Assembly: GCA_046351095.1 (NCBI GenBank)
Contig: JAXLZC010000001.1
Span: 1,674,001 to 1,738,000 of the forward strand
Direction of reading: 5' to 3'
DNA length: 64,000 bases
Source of the DNA: BQWY01 sp046351095
GTDB lineage: Bacteria; Nitrospirota; Nitrospiria; Nitrospirales; Nitrospiraceae
Shown here: piece after piece, positions 43,112 through 52,479 of the stretch
Layout of the letters: the number at the start of each line of letters is the position of its first letter
How positions within the stretch are numbered: position 1 is the stretch's first letter
Translations under genes and position numbers: made by a program
Notes under the pieces: generated by a model
Told to the model about the DNA's origin: nothing
What the model saw: the letters and a program-made list of their open reading frames with translations, nothing else
Databases searched by the model: none

Positions 43112-44497
43112 TCACGACGGCAATCGATCCAAAATTCCGAGTCCGGCTTTCCAAATATCGCCCGCGCCCAAGGTCAGCACGAGGTCGCCCGGCTGCAGCG
43201 TCGGCGCCACACGGTCCGGCAAGTCGGTCTTCGACTGCACCCAGGTGACGTTCGGGTGACCGGCGGCTCGCATCCGCTCCGCAAGCACGTCGCCGGTGAT
43301 GCCGGCGATCGGCTGTTCGCTCGCGGCGTAGATGTCGGTCACGAACACGGCGTCCGCCTGCTGAAACGCCGTCGCAAATTCGTCCATGAGGTCGCGCGTG
43401 CGGGTAAACCGATGCGGTTGGAACAACACGACCAACCGACGCGACCAACCTTGTTTCGCGGCCGCGATGGTCGCCTTGATCTCCGTCGGATGGTGGCCGT
43501 AGTCGTCCACCACCATGATGCCGTTTTTTTCGCCCCGGAGATGGAACCGCCGTTCGACGCCGGAAAAGGCGGCCAAGCCGCGACGAATCAAATCCAGCGG
43601 CACGTCCATCTCGACGCCGATCGCGATCGCGATCAACGCGTTCGACACGTTGTGGATGCCGGGGATCACCAGGCGGAACGGTCCCAGGTTTTTCCCTCTA
43701 AACTGTGCGCGGAACTCCGAGCCCCACTCCTTGAGTACGATGTCCGTCGCACGGAAATCGGGCGGCGGCACGCCGGGCGTCTCTTCGAGGCCGTAGGTGT
43801 GATAGCGCTTCACGATGCGCGGGAAGAGCGACCGCAGCCGCTCGTTGTCGGCACAGAGGACCGCCAAGCCGTAAAACGGAATCCGATTGATGAACTCCAA
43901 AAAACTCGCGTGCACCTGCTCCATCGAGCCGTAGTGATCCAGGTGTTCGCGATCGATGTTCGTGACCGCGATGATCGTCGGCGACAGTCGGAGGAACGAC
44001 CCGTCGCTCTCGTCCGCTTCGGCGACCAACAATTCGCCGCGTCCCAAGCGCGCATGGCTGCCGAGCGCATTCACCTTGCCGCCGATGACGACCGTGGGAT
44101 CGAGTCCGCCTTCCGCAAGGACGCTGGCCACCATCGAGGTCGTCGTGGTTTTGCCGTGCGCGCCGGCGATGGCGACGCCGAACTTGAGCCGCATCAACTC
44201 CGCGAGCATTTCGGCGCGCGGGATAACCGGAATGACCTTCGCCTTGGCGGCGAGCACTTCGGGATTCGTCGGCGACACCGCGGACGAAATCACGACGACC
44301 TGCGCCGGCCCGATCTGCGAGGCTTCGTGCCCGATAAAAATTTTTCCGCCCAGTTCTTCCAATCGCCGCGTCGTATCGGAGGCGGCCATGTCCGACCCGC
44401 TGACCTTGTAGCCCAGTGTCAGCAGCACTTCCGCGATGCCGCTCATGCCCGAGCCGCCGATGCCGACCAAATGGATATGTTGGATTTTTCGAAACAT
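43112..44497 (-). CDS. murC: UDP-N-acetylmuramate-L-alanine ligase (MurC)
   Basis: This 461-residue Mur ligase adds L-Ala to UDP-MurNAc. It begins MFRKIQHIHLVGIGGSGMSG, with the ATP loop GAHGKTTTTSM (about 110-120), TNIDREHLDHYG and DDYGHHPTEI. The ATG at 44497 gives the standard start; the frame is open upstream but overlaps murG. The substrate order in the cluster is intact. Confidence 0.96.
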   Translation of the reverse strand: MFRKIQHIHLVGIGGSGMSGIAEVLLTLGYKVSGSDMAASDTTRRLEELGGKIFIGHEASQIGPAQVVVISSAVSPTNPEVLAAKAKVIPVIPRAEMLAELMRLKFGVAIAGAHGKTTTTSMVASVLAEGGLDPTVVIGGKVNALGSHARLGRGELLVAEADESDGSFLRLSPTIIAVTNIDREHLDHYGSMEQVHASFLEFINRIPFYGLAVLCADNERLRSLFPRIVKRYHTYGLEETPGVPPPDFRATDIVLKEWGSEFRAQFRGKNLGPFRLVIPGIHNVSNALIAIAIGVEMDVPLDLIRRGLAAFSGVERRFHLRGEKNGIMVVDDYGHHPTEIKATIAAAKQGWSRRLVVLFQPHRFTRTRDLMDEFATAFQQADAVFVTDIYAASEQPIAGITGDVLAERMRAAGHPNVTWVQSKTDLPDRVAPTLQPGDLVLTLGAGDIWKAGLGILDRLPS

Positions 44498-44558
44498 GGC
44501 GCGCCGCACTATCCTCGGGGTGAATGTTTCGCGAGCGAGCGACTGCGAGCCGCTCCGC

Positions 44559-45698
44559 TCACGCCTTGGTGACTCCTGCAGTTCGATCGGCGACATGTAC
44601 GCCTCCCGACGTCAGATGCAGACACTCGTCCACGATCCGCGCGGCCGCGTCTATCCGGCGCATGGCCAGGCTGCGCTCGCGCATCCCGTGTAAGCGCACG
44701 GGATCGGACACTAACTCGCGAATGACGGCCGCCAGTTGCGGCCCCGACAAATCGTGCTGCGGCACCACCACCGCGGCGCCCGCCGACTCCAACACGGCGG
44801 CGTTTTTCGCCTGATGGTTGTAGATCGCTTGCGGCAACGGCACGAGCACCGCCGGGCACCCGCAGGCCGTCACTTCCGCCACGGTCATGGCGCCGGCCCG
44901 CGCAATCACCAAATCCGCCGAGCGCAAGACCGTCGGCATATCGAAAAAGAACGGTTGGACATCCGCGCGGAATCCGCGCTCGGCATACGCAGCCGCGACC
45001 GCGTCGCGCTCCGCATCGCCCGTTTGATGCGTAATGAGCAACCGCTCGCGCAGATCGCGTAATTCGACCAGCGCCGACACCATCGCTCCGTTGATCGCTT
45101 TCGCCCCCTGACTGCCGCCGAAGATAACGAGATGCACGGTCCGATCTCCCTTATGTTGCCGTTCCGAGCCGGTCGGCTCAAAAAATGCCCGTCGCACGGG
45201 CGTTCCCACCACACGCACTTTCTCCGCTGCAAAAAACTGCGCCGTCGTCTCGAACGCCAAAAACACGCGATCGACCAACGGACCAAGCGCCTTATTCGCT
45301 AGACCGGGATACGAGTTCGGCTCGACGATGACACGCGGAATTCGCGCCAACCAGGCGGCGATCAACACCGCCGGCGTCGTATACCCACCCACACCGATCA
45401 CCAGCGTCGCCCGCTCCTGCCGCAAAATCCGCCAGGCCTGCGCGACGCCCACCGGCAGATACGCCAACGACTTCAGCGCGCCGAACAGGCCGATGCCCAT
45501 AAACGGCTTCGCGTCGATCAACGTCAGTGGAAACCCTTCGCGCGGGACGACTTTCGACTCCACGCCGCGAGACGTGCCGACGAACCGCACCGTGGTCGCC
45601 GGGTCGCGCTGCTGAAATTCCCGCACGAGCGCCACCGCCGGATAGAGGTGCCCACCCGTGCCGCCCGCCGCAACCACGAGGTGCATCGGGGCACTCAC
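44559..45698 (-). CDS. murG: UDP-N-acetylglucosamine-MurNAc-pentapeptide transferase (MurG)
   Basis: This 379-residue GT28 glycosyltransferase forms lipid II on the cytoplasmic face of the membrane. Motifs are AAGGTGGHLYPA, GVGGYTTPA, EPNSYPGLANK, FGGSQGAKAIN and the nucleotide-binding ARAGAMTVAEV. The GTG at 45698 overlaps the ftsW TGA (GTGA); an ATG 12 bases later is an alternative. Confidence 0.96.
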   Translation of the reverse strand: MSAPMHLVVAAGGTGGHLYPAVALVREFQQRDPATTVRFVGTSRGVESKVVPREGFPLTLIDAKPFMGIGLFGALKSLAYLPVGVAQAWRILRQERATLVIGVGGYTTPAVLIAAWLARIPRVIVEPNSYPGLANKALGPLVDRVFLAFETTAQFFAAEKVRVVGTPVRRAFFEPTGSERQHKGDRTVHLVIFGGSQGAKAINGAMVSALVELRDLRERLLITHQTGDAERDAVAAAYAERGFRADVQPFFFDMPTVLRSADLVIARAGAMTVAEVTACGCPAVLVPLPQAIYNHQAKNAAVLESAGAAVVVPQHDLSGPQLAAVIRELVSDPVRLHGMRERSLAMRRIDAAARIVDECLHLTSGGVHVADRTAGVTKA

Positions 45699-46900
45699 GT
45701 GTCATAGTCCTCCGGCGTCACGCCGCCGCCTTGCCCCATGTACCGATCGCGAGAAATACTGAGCAGCACACCGATGGCCGTGAGGCTCACGACCAACGAC
45801 GACCCGCCGTAGCTCACCAAAGGCAGCGTCAACCCTTTCGTCGGCAACAAGCCGGTGACGACGCCGGCATTGATGAGCGCCTGCACACCAATCAGCATCG
45901 TGATGCCCGCGCCGAGAAAATAGCCGAAGGGCATCCGCGCGCGGTCTGCGATCTGAAATCCGCGCACGACCAACACGGCGAACAACAGCATGATGAGCGT
46001 CGTACCGACCAATCCCAATTCCTCGCCGACCAACGCCAACACAAAGTCGGTGTGCACTTCCGGGAGAAAGAACAACTTCTGTTTCCCTTCGCCCAAGCCG
46101 ACACCGAACGGACCGCCGCTCCCGAACGCTAAAAACGATTGCGTAACTTGGAACCCGCTGTCCTGCGCGTCCGCCCACGGAGTGAGGTACGCCCCCAGCC
46201 GCTTCAGGCGATAGGGCGAACGGATGACGAGAATCGCCACACCCACCAAGGCCGCCACGGCCAACGCCCCCATATGACTCAACCGCGCGCCCGCGAGGAA
46301 CAGCAACGTCAGCAACACGGCGCCGACCACGACGACGCTACCGAGGTCCGGCTGCATCAAGATCAATCCGCAGAGCGGGCCGGCGACCAGCAAGGGCGGG
46401 AGGAACCCGTTCCAAAACTCGCCGACACGCGGACCCTTTTTCGCCAAATAGGCGGCCACGTACACGACGATCATGACCTTAGCGATTTCGGTCGGCTGCA
46501 ACACGATCGGGCCGAATCGCAACCAGCGTCGCGCCCCTTTCGTCATCACGCCGATCGACGGGACCAACACCGCCGCCAACAACAGCCCGGCGACGACCAG
46601 CAGTGGCACCGCCACCTTGCGCCAGAGCGCGTAATCGATTCGCGAAGCGATGTGCATCGAGGCCAGCCCGACCGCCAACCAGGCAAGTTGGCGCTTCAGG
46701 AAAAAGCTCTGGTCCTGGAATCGATTCTCCGCGAATACGGCGCTGGCGCTGAACACCATCACGAGGCCGATCAAGGACAGGGCCAACGTGACGACGAGCA
46801 ACGTGCGGTCCATCGCGACGAGCTTACGCGCGCGTTGTCCGGCCGAGGGCCAGGGCAAAGACATGGTCCCGGTCGACTTATTGGCGAGTGCCTTCACCAT
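45695..46900 (-). CDS. ftsW: Lipid II polymerase / division protein FtsW
   Basis: This 401-residue SEDS protein has about ten membrane helices and polymerises lipid II at the septum with FtsI. Conserved SEDS features are FSASAVFAE, GARRWLRFGPIVLQPTEIAK, KQKLFFLPEVHTDFV and LVSYGGSSLV. It overlaps murG by four bases and follows murD by about 20 bp. Confidence 0.96.
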   Translation of the reverse strand: MVKALANKSTGTMSLPWPSAGQRARKLVAMDRTLLVVTLALSLIGLVMVFSASAVFAENRFQDQSFFLKRQLAWLAVGLASMHIASRIDYALWRKVAVPLLVVAGLLLAAVLVPSIGVMTKGARRWLRFGPIVLQPTEIAKVMIVVYVAAYLAKKGPRVGEFWNGFLPPLLVAGPLCGLILMQPDLGSVVVVGAVLLTLLFLAGARLSHMGALAVAALVGVAILVIRSPYRLKRLGAYLTPWADAQDSGFQVTQSFLAFGSGGPFGVGLGEGKQKLFFLPEVHTDFVLALVGEELGLVGTTLIMLLFAVLVVRGFQIADRARMPFGYFLGAGITMLIGVQALINAGVVTGLLPTKGLTLPLVSYGGSSLVVSLTAIGVLLSISRDRYMGQGGGVTPEDYDT

Positions 46901-46919
46901 GGACGTCCTGCACCGCGCA

Positions 46920-48341
46920 TCAGGCCAACTCCTGGACCAACGACTTAAATTGCCGGCCGCGATCTTGATAGTCGGCGAACATGTCGAAACTGGAGCAGCA
47001 GGGCGACATCATCACGAGATCGCCAGGTAACGCCTGCATCGCCGCCGTCTGTACGGCCTCGCGAAGCGAGCCGGTGTGCTGCACCCGCACCGTTCGGCCC
47101 AATTCGGCTTCGATGCGACCGGCCGCTTCGCCGATGGTGATCACACCCTTGGCCGTACGTTTGAGCGCCGGCGCCAATTTCGTAAACTCGCCGCCTTTGT
47201 CTTTCCCGCCCGCGATGAGCCAGAGCGGCTGCTCGATACTTTCCAACGCCTTGAGCGTCGCGTCGACGTTTGTGCCTTTGGAATCGTTGATGTACCTCAC
47301 GCCGTTCCGCTCACGGACAAATTCCAGCGCATGCTCCAACCCGGGAAATCCAGTCAACGCACGGGCGATCCCGTCGCGGGTGCAACCAGCCAACAACGCC
47401 ATCGTGCCGGCCGCCAACGCATTTTCGACGTTGTGCAGGCCGATCAATTTCATGTCGGCGCGGCGGCACAACTCCTGGGTTGTGCCGTGCAGCGACACCA
47501 TCAACCGATCGCCGTCTAAGTACCCGCCCCCGGCCACGGTTTTCGGCAAGGACGCTCCACGCGTAAACACCAACAGCTGCGCGCGACTCTTCTGCGCCAA
47601 CGACATCGTGTGCGGATCGTTGGCGTTCACCAGCGCGTAGTCCGACGCCGATTGGTTTTCGAAAATCCGCGCCTTGGCGTTCACGTAGTCGTCCACACGC
47701 GTGTACCGATCCATATGGTCGGTCGTGATGTTCAACAAGGCGGCGACGTGCGGCGCAAACCGCTCGATGGTTTCCAACTGAAAGCTGGACACTTCCGCCA
47801 CAATGCAGTCGTACGGCGACGGCTTCCCGGCACGTTCCGCGTCGTAGGCGACAAGGGCAGCTTCCGATAAGGCCGTTCCAAGATTTCCGCCGACAAACGC
47901 GCGTTTCCCGCTTTCCTGCAAACACTTCCCGATCAACGTCACCGTGGTGCTTTTGCCGTTTGTACCGGTGACCGCCACCGTGGGCACGGAGAAAAACCGC
48001 GAAGCCAATTCCAATTCGCCGATCACGCGACCGCCGCGCGCGCGCACCCGCACCAGCGCCTCGGAATCGGTCGGCACACCCGGGCTGATCACTACCAACT
48101 CCGGCGCCTGAAACGCCTGGTCGTATCGCTCGCCCAACGCCAAGGTCAGGTCCTTCGGACGTTGCGCATCGAGACGGCGCAACGCCTCCGACAACTCCTG
48201 TTCCGACTTACGGTCGGCCAACGTGACCTGCGCGCCGAGCGCCGACAGCAAGCGCGCGGCCGCCATGCCGCTGCGCGCCAACCCAACGACCGTCACGGGT
48301 TTGCCCGCCACCGCCGTCCGCATTACGTCGCTCTGGTTCAT
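46920..48341 (-). CDS. murD: UDP-N-acetylmuramoylalanine-D-glutamate ligase (MurD)
   Basis: This 473-residue ligase adds D-Glu. The ATP loop VTGTNGKSTTVTLIG (about 128-142), NITTDHMDRY and YINDSKGTNVDAT, and the terminal MMSPCCSSFDMFADYQDRG are visible. The ATG at 48341 gives MNQSDVMRTAV; the frame upstream overlaps mraY, and an ATG six codons later is possible. Confidence 0.95.
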   Translation of the reverse strand: MNQSDVMRTAVAGKPVTVVGLARSGMAAARLLSALGAQVTLADRKSEQELSEALRRLDAQRPKDLTLALGERYDQAFQAPELVVISPGVPTDSEALVRVRARGGRVIGELELASRFFSVPTVAVTGTNGKSTTVTLIGKCLQESGKRAFVGGNLGTALSEAALVAYDAERAGKPSPYDCIVAEVSSFQLETIERFAPHVAALLNITTDHMDRYTRVDDYVNAKARIFENQSASDYALVNANDPHTMSLAQKSRAQLLVFTRGASLPKTVAGGGYLDGDRLMVSLHGTTQELCRRADMKLIGLHNVENALAAGTMALLAGCTRDGIARALTGFPGLEHALEFVRERNGVRYINDSKGTNVDATLKALESIEQPLWLIAGGKDKGGEFTKLAPALKRTAKGVITIGEAAGRIEAELGRTVRVQHTGSLREAVQTAAMQALPGDLVMMSPCCSSFDMFADYQDRGRQFKSLVQELA

Positions 48342-48355
48342 GCCGTTCGCCACGA

Positions 48356-49432
48356 TCAGCGCAACTTCAACGTGCTCAAGCTCAAGAGGGCCAGGAGGAT
48401 GGCGATGATCCACAAACGCACGACGACCTTCGGTTCTTCCCAACCCTTCATTTCGAAGTGGTGGTGAATCGGCGCCATGAGGAAAATACGTTTCCCCCGC
48501 GACTTAAACGACAACACCTGGAAGATCACCGACACCGCCTCGATCACGAACACGCCACCGACCAACAACAGGAGCAGTTCGTGTTTGCTGATGACGGCCA
48601 CGGTGCCGAGCGCCGCGCCGAGCGGCAACGACCCGACGTCGCCCATAAACACCGACGCGGGATAGGTGTTGAACCAGAGGAATCCCAAGCTTGCGCCGAA
48701 GATCGCCGCCGTGAACACGCCGACTTCGCCGGCCCCTTCGACGTAGGGAACCAGGAGATAGTCAGAAAAGAACTTATGGCCGGCGATATACACCACGATC
48801 GTGTAAGCCATCGTCGCGATCATCACGGGGCCGATCGCTAAGCCATCGAGTCCGTCCGTGAGGTTCACAGCGTTGGACGCGCCGACGATCACCAACACGG
48901 CGAATGGTACGTAAAACAGATGCAAATCCGGGGTCACGTTCTTGAAGAACGGCAGATTCAGCTTCGTCGAAAAACCCGGCAGCATAAAGAGGATCACGCC
49001 GATGATGATCGCCACGGCGAATTGCCCGATGAACTTTTCTTTCGCCGTCAGCCCTTTCGACCGCTTCTTGCTGAATTTTAAGTAGTCGTCCGCAAAGCCG
49101 ATCGCGCCGAACCCCAAGGTCGCGAGCACCACCAGCCAGACGTAGACGTTCGTCAAATCGGCCCACAGCAACGTAGACAGGACGACGGCGAAAATGATCA
49201 GGATGCCTCCCATCGTCGGCGTCCCGCTTTTCGCGAGGTGTGTCTTTGGGCCGTCGTCGCGCACCTGCTGCCCCATTTTGATTTCCTGCAGTTTGTTGAT
49301 GAACCAGGGCGTCAGCACGAACGCGACCAAAAACGCCGTCACCGCCGCGTAGATGACGCGGAAACTCAGGTACCGGAAGACGTTCAGGAACGAAAATTCC
49401 GTGTGGAGTGGATAGAGCCAGTTATAGAGCAT
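48356..49432 (-). CDS. mraY: Phospho-N-acetylmuramoyl-pentapeptide transferase (MraY)
   Basis: This 358-residue membrane enzyme makes lipid I. About ten helices are visible, with KSGTPTMGGILI, GFADDYLKF (metal-binding Asp pair), NAVNLTDGLDGLAIG and APIHHHFEMKGW. The C-terminal FxMKG-like pattern and length match the family. It follows murF by about 36 bp. Confidence 0.97.
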   Translation of the reverse strand: MLYNWLYPLHTEFSFLNVFRYLSFRVIYAAVTAFLVAFVLTPWFINKLQEIKMGQQVRDDGPKTHLAKSGTPTMGGILIIFAVVLSTLLWADLTNVYVWLVVLATLGFGAIGFADDYLKFSKKRSKGLTAKEKFIGQFAVAIIIGVILFMLPGFSTKLNLPFFKNVTPDLHLFYVPFAVLVIVGASNAVNLTDGLDGLAIGPVMIATMAYTIVVYIAGHKFFSDYLLVPYVEGAGEVGVFTAAIFGASLGFLWFNTYPASVFMGDVGSLPLGAALGTVAVISKHELLLLLVGGVFVIEAVSVIFQVLSFKSRGKRIFLMAPIHHHFEMKGWEEPKVVVRLWIIAILLALLSLSTLKLR

Positions 49433-49468
49433 CGCCCCTATTCGACCTCTTCGTCAGACCGCTCGTCA

Positions 49469-50926
49469 TCAGGCGCCGGCCGCCATGCGGACCCGCGCGC
49501 GCCCCTGTATCGCTTCCAGCACTCGCTCCAGCTTCATACCGCGCGAGGCTTTCACCAACACCGTATCTCCAGCTTTTAACATCGGCTTGATCAGGGCGCC
49601 GGCGGCCGCCGCATCGGGCACCTCGTGGATACGCGCGGTCGGGAGCCCAGCTTTCCTCGCGCCGGCGGCGATGGCCTTGCCGAGTGCGCCGCAGGCGATC
49701 AATTCGCCGATGCCCTGCTGCGCCACAAAGGCGCCGATCTCTCGGTGGAAATCGAGTTCCTTCGGCCCGAGTTCCAACATGTCGCCGAGCACGGCGATCG
49801 TGCGGCCGCCCTGTCCCATTTCGGCGAGTAATTGCAGCGCCGCTTTCATCGAGGAGGGATTGGCGTTGTAACAATCGTTGATGACACGCGCGCCGCGCAC
49901 CGTCACCACTTGGGAGCGCATCGACGCCGGTCGAAACGCCGCCAAACCTTTGGCGATCATCGCGGGACTCAATCCAGCGGCATGGCCCGCCGCGGCAGCC
50001 GCCAACGCGTTGATCACGTTGTGGACGCCATAGACGCGCAAACTGACCGGTGTCGGCCGCACGCGGCCTGGTAGATGCAGCAGAAACGTCGCGCCGTGTT
50101 TACCCCGGCTGTCGATAGCGGTCGCCCGCACATCGGCCCGCTCCGCCAATCCGAACGCCATCACACGCGTACGCGCACGCGATGCCAAGTAATCGAAGTA
50201 GGGATCGTCGGCATTCAGCACCACGACGCCTTCGGCGCCCATCATATCCAGCAGCTCGGCCTTGGCCTGCGCGGAACCTTCCATGTCGCCGAAAAATTCC
50301 AAATGGTCGGCGCCGATATTCGTGATGATGCCCAGCGTCGGCTTGACCATTTCGCAGAGGCGCGTCGTTTGCCCGCGCGCATCGACGCCCATCTCGATGA
50401 TGGCGGCTTTGTAGCGCGCGGTCAGGCGCAACAACATGGTCGGCACACCGATGCGGTTGTTCAGGTTGCCTTCCGTTTTGAGCGTGGTCCACCGCGTGGC
50501 GAACACACTCGCGGTCATTTCCTTGGTCGTCGTTTTCCCGTTGCTGCCGGTCACAGCGACTACCGGCATGCGGAACCGTCCGCGATGGTGCGCGGCCAAC
50601 CGTTGAAACGCCGTCAACGTGTCCTTCACGCCGAGAATAAGAACCGGCCGACGCGCGTGGCCGCGCTTCTGGAGATCGGCCGGTACCTGGTAGGACTCAT
50701 GTACGAGCGCCACGGTCGCACCCTTGCGGAGAACCTCGGGTACGAAGGCTGATCCATCGAAATGTTCGCCTTGTAACGCGACGAATCCATCCCCTCGGCG
50801 AACGGTCCGCGAATCGGTCCAGAGACGCTTGACGGGAGCTTTGGCGAGCTGCGCCGGATCACCGGCCAGCACGCGCGGACTGACGATTTCCATCAGTTCT
50901 TCGACCGTAAAGAGTGAGGTGCCCAT
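49469..50926 (-). CDS. murF: UDP-MurNAc-tripeptide-D-Ala-D-Ala ligase (MurF)
   Basis: This 485-residue ligase adds D-Ala-D-Ala. ATP loop VTGSNGKTTTKEM (about 121-133), NIGADHLEFFG and INDCYNANPSSMKAAL are conserved. Several ATGs lie close together; the ATG at 50926 is nine bases after GGAGAG (50936-50941) and gives MGTSLFTVEELMEIV, the usual start, which avoids overlap with murE. Confidence 0.95.
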   Translation of the reverse strand: MGTSLFTVEELMEIVSPRVLAGDPAQLAKAPVKRLWTDSRTVRRGDGFVALQGEHFDGSAFVPEVLRKGATVALVHESYQVPADLQKRGHARRPVLILGVKDTLTAFQRLAAHHRGRFRMPVVAVTGSNGKTTTKEMTASVFATRWTTLKTEGNLNNRIGVPTMLLRLTARYKAAIIEMGVDARGQTTRLCEMVKPTLGIITNIGADHLEFFGDMEGSAQAKAELLDMMGAEGVVVLNADDPYFDYLASRARTRVMAFGLAERADVRATAIDSRGKHGATFLLHLPGRVRPTPVSLRVYGVHNVINALAAAAAGHAAGLSPAMIAKGLAAFRPASMRSQVVTVRGARVINDCYNANPSSMKAALQLLAEMGQGGRTIAVLGDMLELGPKELDFHREIGAFVAQQGIGELIACGALGKAIAAGARKAGLPTARIHEVPDAAAAGALIKPMLKAGDTVLVKASRGMKLERVLEAIQGRARVRMAAGA

Positions 50927-50954
50927 GACGATCATCTCTCCAACATACATGGGT

Positions 50955-52460
50955 TTAGTGCGCGCTCCTCGCGGCGATGGCCGCGCGAGCCTCCTCACGA
51001 TCGTCGAAATGATGCTTGACGGTGCCGATGATCTGGTAATCCTCGTGCCCCTTGCCGGCAATCAACACCATGTCGCCGGGTGTGGCTTCGGCAACGGCGG
51101 CTCGAATGGCCTCGCGGCGGTCGGCGATCATTCGATACTGCACGGACGGACGGGCACGCAGCGCCTCCGTGACGCCGACTTCGACCTCTTTCAAAATCGC
51201 CGTAGGATCTTCCGTACGGGGATTGTCTGAGGTGAGAATCACGACGTCGCTGTGCGCCACGGCGGCGCGCCCCATCTTCGGACGCTTCGTCCGATCGCGG
51301 TCGCCGCCGCACCCGAACAGCGTGATGATGCGCCCGGTCTTCAACCGCTCGGCTGCCGCCAGCAATCGTAACAACGCGTCTTCCGTGTGCGCGTAATCGA
51401 CCACGACGGTGAACGCCTGTCCCGCCTGTACCCGCTCGAAGCGGCCCGGCACGTTGGTGACGGTCGCCATCCCGCGCGCGATCGATTCCAGCGACAAGCC
51501 TTCGTGGAGGGCGACGCCGATCGCAGCCAGGCTGTTCGAAATATTGTGTTCGCCGACCAATTGACTCTCGATGTTCACGCGCCCCTTCGGCGTCGCAACC
51601 GTGAACGACGTGCCCGCCGTCGACATCCGCACCTCTTCCGCACGAATGTCGGCGCGCCCGCCGATCCCGTAGGTCCACACGGGCACAGAGACGGCGGCGG
51701 CGATCTGCGCCGAACGAGGATCGTCGGCATTCACGATGGCGCGCTTCAGCCCCGGTTTCGCCCCGCGGTCGTTCAGTCCGGTAAAGAGCTTGAGCTTGGC
51801 GTTGAAGTACTCGTCGAGGTCGCGGTGAAAATCGAGGTGGTCTTGCGTCAAATTGGTGAAGACCGCCACGTCGTATTCGCAACCAATGACACGATCCAAG
51901 GCCAACGCATGCGACGAGACTTCCATGACCACCGTATCGATCGTCGCACCGACCATCCGTCCCAGCAGGTGCTGCAGTTCCAACGCACCCGGCGTTGTGT
52001 GCGACGCGGGGATACGCTCGGCGCCGATCTCATACGCAACCGTGCCGATCAATCCGACCTTGTGCCCCACAGATTCCAATAGGGCGCGGCACAAATACGT
52101 CGTCGTCGTTTTCCCGTTCGTGCCGGTGATCCCGACCATGCGCAACCGGCTTGCAGGATTTCCCTGATATCGGCTGCCCAACAGGCCGAGCGCCTGCCGA
52201 CTGTCGCGCACCCGCACCACAGGGATTGAAAGGCCCGCCACTTCGTCCTGTGCAACCACGGCCGTAGCGCCTGCGCGCACCGCCTGTTCGATGAACCGAT
52301 GCCCGTCGACGCGCTCGCCCTTCACCGCAATAAACAATGTGCCTGGGCCCACCGCGCGCGAGTCGTCCGTCACTTTCGTGACAGGAACGGCGAGCGAGCC
52401 GGTGGAACCGACGATCTGCAGCTCCGACGCGATCGACTCGATCAATTCAGCGACCGTCAC
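50955..52460 (-). CDS. murE: UDP-MurNAc-L-Ala-D-Glu-meso-DAP ligase (MurE)
   Basis: This 501-residue ligase adds the third residue. ATP loop GITGTNGKTTTTYL (about 112-125) and NLTQDHLDFH are present. The DNPRTEDP motif contains the Arg that selects meso-diaminopimelate over L-Lys, so the peptidoglycan is predicted to be mDAP type. The GTG at 52460 is six bases after GAGGA. Confidence 0.96.
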   Translation of the reverse strand: MTVAELIESIASELQIVGSTGSLAVPVTKVTDDSRAVGPGTLFIAVKGERVDGHRFIEQAVRAGATAVVAQDEVAGLSIPVVRVRDSRQALGLLGSRYQGNPASRLRMVGITGTNGKTTTTYLCRALLESVGHKVGLIGTVAYEIGAERIPASHTTPGALELQHLLGRMVGATIDTVVMEVSSHALALDRVIGCEYDVAVFTNLTQDHLDFHRDLDEYFNAKLKLFTGLNDRGAKPGLKRAIVNADDPRSAQIAAAVSVPVWTYGIGGRADIRAEEVRMSTAGTSFTVATPKGRVNIESQLVGEHNISNSLAAIGVALHEGLSLESIARGMATVTNVPGRFERVQAGQAFTVVVDYAHTEDALLRLLAAAERLKTGRIITLFGCGGDRDRTKRPKMGRAAVAHSDVVILTSDNPRTEDPTAILKEVEVGVTEALRARPSVQYRMIADRREAIRAAVAEATPGDMVLIAGKGHEDYQIIGTVKHHFDDREEARAAIAARSAH

Positions 52461-52479
52461 AGCAAGTCCTCACTCCGCA